Shown here: positions 60,883 through 64,000 of the stretch, piece by piece
Position numbering within the stretch: the stretch's first letter is position 1
Layout: each line of letters starts with the position of its first letter
Assembly: GCA_965263215.1 (NCBI GenBank)
Contig: OZ253663.1
Location: 558,001-622,000 of the forward strand
Source: UBA1672 sp965263215
GTDB taxonomy: Bacteria; Pseudomonadota; Alphaproteobacteria; Micavibrionales; Micavibrionaceae
Reading direction: 5' to 3'
DNA length: 64,000 nucleotides
Made by a program: the position numbers and the translations under genes
Notes under the pieces: model-generated
Seen by the model: the letters and a program-made list of their open reading frames with translations, nothing else
What the model was told of the DNA's origin: nothing
The model's database searches: none

Positions 60883-62064
60883 CTATTCAGAAAGATCCAG
60901 ATTGTCATCAGGAATTGGCTCTTCGGGACCATTTTTTGCTTCTAGGGCGGCTTCGTATTGTTCTATCATTTGGTCAACAAGGCCTTGTAGTGCCGGGTAC
61001 TTGGTTGCTTCTATTTGAAAACCTTCTAGCATACGTTTGAGCATCCATGAATCTTGAGGCAAAAATTCAGAATGTAATATGGCTTCATCTAAAGGAACAC
61101 GGACATCAATTTTTGCAGTTAGCGGGTTTACTTCGGGGTCAGGATTCATCTCTAATTTTTTTGGGTGGTATAATGTCAGGCCTTCCAGACATCTGTCCGC
61201 AACGTTGAGTTTGGCTGTCATGATGTGAAAATATTCACTCAGTTGAGGGTAGCGCTCTGCCGCATTTTCTAGGATCTGGCGTTGTTTGAAGAGGCGATGT
61301 GTCTCATCAATATGCAAAATATCTTGTTCAATTGTGAAATAGTCTTCGGAAAGGCCATAACGGCTTGTTAGGCTGTCTAATTTATCGGTTGCTTTGGTTG
61401 CGACAGTTGCCCATGTTGCTTCAACGGCATCCATATATAGGTTCCGGTCACCATCAAACGTCTTTTCTTTGACTTCATTACCATCATCATCGCGGGTTTT
61501 TCTGCCAAAGGTCAGAATATCCATGGCTTCGCAATCTGCTTCCAGTTCCGCATACATAGACTGCCTTTGTGGCTCAGGAATGCGCTTTTCTGTATCAATG
61601 CGGTTTCTCATATAGGCGTGAAATTCTTCTACTGATGAATCATAAAAATCTTCATCTACATCATGAATAGTCGTCGCGACAAAGAGCCGTTCTGCAGATT
61701 GCTTGGCTTTAGGAATACTGCGTTTTTCACCGTCGATAATTTCATGAGTAATGCGCTTTGGTATAACAATGTCATCTGTGTGATTGCTCGCTTCGACCAA
61801 GCTTTTTTGTAAGATGAGTTGGTTTAATTCATGGATAATATCTGCCGTATAGCCATCCTTGCGTTTATCACCGTCTGTTTTGTATTGCATCAGATAATCA
61901 AGCGCGAATTCTGCCATCCACCAACGTTCCGAGCCATCCTCGTAAGGGTCTTTATAAAATGATTTTAGGCGAGATATTTTGTCATGTGCTTCTGCAACGG
62001 AATCGTTTTCCATTTCGTCTTTTGACTTTTGGGCAACCTGTCTGAACGCGTCTATATAAGGCAT
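60883..62064 (-). CDS. hypothetical protein, 393 residues
   Basis: Soluble, highly charged and mainly helical, with no signal or membrane segment. RLFVATTIHDVDEDFYDSSV near residue 130 looks like the HD...ED motif of SpoT-like HD domains, but a matching upstream His was not found, so I do not assign it. An acidic C terminus (NGPEEPIPDDNLDL) ends the protein. It lies between dapE and dapD on the same strand, 9 bases upstream of dapE, so it is probably co-transcribed with the lysine genes. Confidence 0.7.
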   Translation of the reverse strand: MPYIDAFRQVAQKSKDEMENDSVAEAHDKISRLKSFYKDPYEDGSERWWMAEFALDYLMQYKTDGDKRKDGYTADIIHELNQLILQKSLVEASNHTDDIVIPKRITHEIIDGEKRSIPKAKQSAERLFVATTIHDVDEDFYDSSVEEFHAYMRNRIDTEKRIPEPQRQSMYAELEADCEAMDILTFGRKTRDDDGNEVKEKTFDGDRNLYMDAVEATWATVATKATDKLDSLTSRYGLSEDYFTIEQDILHIDETHRLFKQRQILENAAERYPQLSEYFHIMTAKLNVADRCLEGLTLYHPKKLEMNPDPEVNPLTAKIDVRVPLDEAILHSEFLPQDSWMLKRMLEGFQIEATKYPALQGLVDQMIEQYEAALEAKNGPEEPIPDDNLDLSE

Positions 62065-62160
62065 TTTGTTGTTTCCGTTAATTCACGCAGCATAATTAGC
62101 ATAGTCGCTTTAAAATAGCAAAATATGTAAACACATAAGAATGGTCTAATATTGGCGTGA

Positions 62161-63030
62161 TTAATCCCGTAAAAGATCGTTTATGCCGGTTTTGCTGCGC
62201 GTACGTTCATCAACACGTTTCACGATCACCGCGCAGGCAAGGCTTGGCGCAGGCGCACCATTTGGCATCACCTTATCAGATGGCAATGTACCCGGAATAA
62301 CAACAGAATAAGATGGTACGCGTCCCATGTATATTTCGCCGCTTTCTCTATCAATAACTTTAGTGGATGCGCCAATAAACACGCCCATGGATAAAACAGA
62401 GCCTTTTTCTACAATAACGCCTTCGGCCACTTCTGATCTTGCGCCAACAAAGACATTATCTTCAATGATAACGGGTTCAGCTTGAAGGGGTTCGAGGACG
62501 CCGCCAATGCCAACGCCACCGGAAATATGGCAGTTCGCACCGATTTGAGCGCATGATCCAACCGTTGACCATGTGTCAATCATTGTACCTTCACCGACAT
62601 GAGCACCAACATTCAAAAAACATGGCATCAAAACTGCGTTTGGAGCGACATAAGCAGAATGGCGAACGATCGAATCAGGTACGGCGCGAAACCCTGCTTT
62701 GCTGAATTCTGCTTCTCCCCATCCAACAAATTTGCTGTCTACCTTGTCATACCAGTTCGCCATACCCGGGCCGCCGGAAATGATCTGATTGGCGTTTAAG
62801 CGGAAAGATAGGAGTACGGCTTTTTTGAGCCATTGATGCACAACCCAACCATTGTCTGACGGGCTTGCCACGCGTACTTTACCGCAATCAAGAAGCGCTA
62901 AGGCTTGTTCTACAGCATCGCGATACTCACCTTGCGTATCTGTTCCGATGGAATCTTTGTTGTCCCATGCTTCGTTGATTGCTGTTTCTAAATCTGTATT
63001 TGTCTTTGGTTGTGCGCTTGTTTCGGCCAT
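62161..63030 (-). CDS. dapD: tetrahydrodipicolinate N-succinyltransferase
   Basis: 289 residues from the Met at 63030 (a Met at 63048 is also possible). The left-handed beta-helix of hexapeptide repeats spans about 100-235, including GAHVGEGTMIDTWSTVGSCA and CHISGGVGIGGVLEP. The C terminus ends KTGINDLLRD as in other DapD proteins. It succinylates tetrahydrodipicolinate in the lysine/diaminopimelate pathway. Confidence 0.97.
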   Translation of the reverse strand: MAETSAQPKTNTDLETAINEAWDNKDSIGTDTQGEYRDAVEQALALLDCGKVRVASPSDNGWVVHQWLKKAVLLSFRLNANQIISGGPGMANWYDKVDSKFVGWGEAEFSKAGFRAVPDSIVRHSAYVAPNAVLMPCFLNVGAHVGEGTMIDTWSTVGSCAQIGANCHISGGVGIGGVLEPLQAEPVIIEDNVFVGARSEVAEGVIVEKGSVLSMGVFIGASTKVIDRESGEIYMGRVPSYSVVIPGTLPSDKVMPNGAPAPSLACAVIVKRVDERTRSKTGINDLLRD

Positions 63031-63107
63031 GCTCTTATATCTCTTCATTGAAATAAAATAATAATCGCGTTGAATTCACCACGTAGAGCGTCCAAAATCA
63101 AGTCGAG

Positions 63108-64000
63108 ATGATACAAAAAGCAATAAAAAACCAGTCTGAATGCGCGATTGAATGGAATAACATTACTTTAGAAGAGTGGTGCAATCGAATATCGCAGGTT
63201 AAACGCTTAAATTTATTGCAGTCCCATGATTACGGTTGTGCAATGGCAAAATTGAATAACCAACGCATTCGGCGCGGTATCATTAAAAGAAATGATCAAG
63301 AAATTGGCCTTGTTCAAATTCTGGAAGTCGGGGTTTTAAAGAATGCTATTCATGCGGTTCTACTGGATCGCGGGCCTGTCTGGTTCGATGGGTATGGTAG
63401 TCATGACGATTGCGAAGCATTTTTGCAGGTGTTTTCCAGTGAATTTCCTAAACGTTTCGGGCGGCGTATTCGTTTTATTCCTGAATTTGAAAAGACAGAT
63501 CAAACGAGATCGCTGTTAAAGCAGAATGGTTATCAAGCTGTTTCACAAGAGGGGTATCAGACCCTATGGCTTGATTTGCGGCCTGATTTGGATGATTTAC
63601 GAGCAGGGCTTAAGAAAAAATGGCGTAACCAACTTCATCAGGCCGAACGTAAAGAGGCACAAATAGTGTGGAGTGATGAAGGCAAGCATTTTGCATGGTT
63701 GATGAAATATTATGCGATGGACAAAGCACAGAAGCAGTATGATGGCCCGTCAGTAAAAACGATGGTTGCTTTGGCGAGTGAATTCTCCCGTGGGCAAAAC
63801 ATGTTGATTGGCACGGCGTTGTTGGATGATCAACCAATAGCCGCTATATTGATTTTCATACATGGTAACGCGGCGACATATCAGATTGGATATTCATCGG
63901 ATGCAGGACGAGATGCGCGCAGCCATTATATGTTATTGTGGTCTGCGCTCGCGCAACTAAAAGAAAGAAACATCAAGGACTTTGATCTCGGTGGTATGAA
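63108..64000 (+). CDS. FemAB/GNAT-like acyltransferase, 5' part only
   Basis: 297 codons open to the right edge, ATG at 63108. RNQLHQAERKEAQIVW and the IGTALLDDQPIAAILIF strand, with YQIGYSSDAGRDARSHYMLLW and the final DFDLGGM, match the GNAT_6/FemX-like fold of lipid II-modifying or cell-wall acyltransferases. It sits divergently next to dapD, consistent with a peptidoglycan role. The C terminus is outside the window. Confidence 0.8.
   Translation, partial: MIQKAIKNQSECAIEWNNITLEEWCNRISQVKRLNLLQSHDYGCAMAKLNNQRIRRGIIKRNDQEIGLVQILEVGVLKNAIHAVLLDRGPVWFDGYGSHDDCEAFLQVFSSEFPKRFGRRIRFIPEFEKTDQTRSLLKQNGYQAVSQEGYQTLWLDLRPDLDDLRAGLKKKWRNQLHQAERKEAQIVWSDEGKHFAWLMKYYAMDKAQKQYDGPSVKTMVALASEFSRGQNMLIGTALLDDQPIAAILIFIHGNAATYQIGYSSDAGRDARSHYMLLWSALAQLKERNIKDFDLGGM

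Noticed and set aside
60883..62064. SpoT-like (p)ppGpp hydrolase
   Set aside because: Only one HD...ED-like segment was found. The other metal-binding His and the synthetase or ACT domains are missing.

Overview
The window reads as a stretch of chromosome from an alphaproteobacterium with moderate, slightly AT-leaning base composition. The class assignment rests on an NDUFA12-type complex I accessory subunit (30707-31102), a DUF2155 protein next to MlaD and aat (28495-30603), a GlnK-like PII protein, and alphaproteobacterial gene neighbourhoods (aroQ-accB-accC-aat; rpmH-rnpA-yidD-yidC-engB; def-fmt-truA near dapE and dapD). I cannot name the genus. No tRNA, rRNA, CRISPR array, insertion sequence or prophage was seen. 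Most of the window is tightly packed housekeeping DNA.

Layout. 1-5.5 kb: end of a BaiN-like flavoprotein, a SulP anion transporter, a His/Cys-rich metal-binding peptide, a lipoprotein, a DMT exporter, a sirtuin with the YxxR desuccinylase signature, and yaaA. 5.7-11.6 kb: an unknown protein, an AT-rich HNH nuclease gene, guaA, an isochorismatase-like hydrolase, a new-looking M48-like metalloprotease, and metF. 11.7-20.7 kb: metE, a HAD phosphatase, a second isochorismatase-like hydrolase, a DJ-1/PfpI protein, an RsmB-type rRNA methyltransferase, a TauE exporter, an Ala/Glu-rich helical protein, and guaB. 20.9-31.1 kb: an unknown, rlmE, a BepA-like protease, two DsbA-like proteins, aroQ, accBC, an FMN reductase, aat, then a convergent NDUFA12-mlaD-DUF2155 operon. 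31.2-36.7 kb: a RidA protein, a secreted unknown, clpA, amt and clpS.

36.8-49.7 kb is the accessory and most interesting part. It holds an orphan membrane protein resembling Pycsar effectors (DUF5706), two GT4 glycosyltransferases, a sulfotransferase, and a divergent two-partner secretion pair: a TpsB transporter (40781-42520) and a 1951-residue TpsA exoprotein (43021-48876). The TpsA passenger is a giant right-handed beta-helix built from 260-residue, 11-coil modules repeated at exact 780-bp spacing. It also carries a perfect 208-bp direct repeat, and its only two cysteines lie in the last 40 residues. A 206-residue protein of unknown family follows it.

49.8-64 kb returns to housekeeping genes: GlnK, a UbiH-type monooxygenase, rpmH-rnpA-yidD-yidC-engB, rmuC, def-fmt-truA, a stand-alone YqfO-like domain, a PRC-barrel protein, dapE, an unknown, dapD, and the start of a FemAB/GNAT-like acyltransferase that runs off the end.

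How the parts may work together. The glycosyltransferases, sulfotransferase and TPS pair suggest a cell-surface module in which a large adhesin is exported and perhaps displayed on, or alongside, a sulfated glycan. The two DsbA-like proteins elsewhere in the window could supply the disulfide predicted at the TpsA C terminus. Both links are inference from position and motifs.
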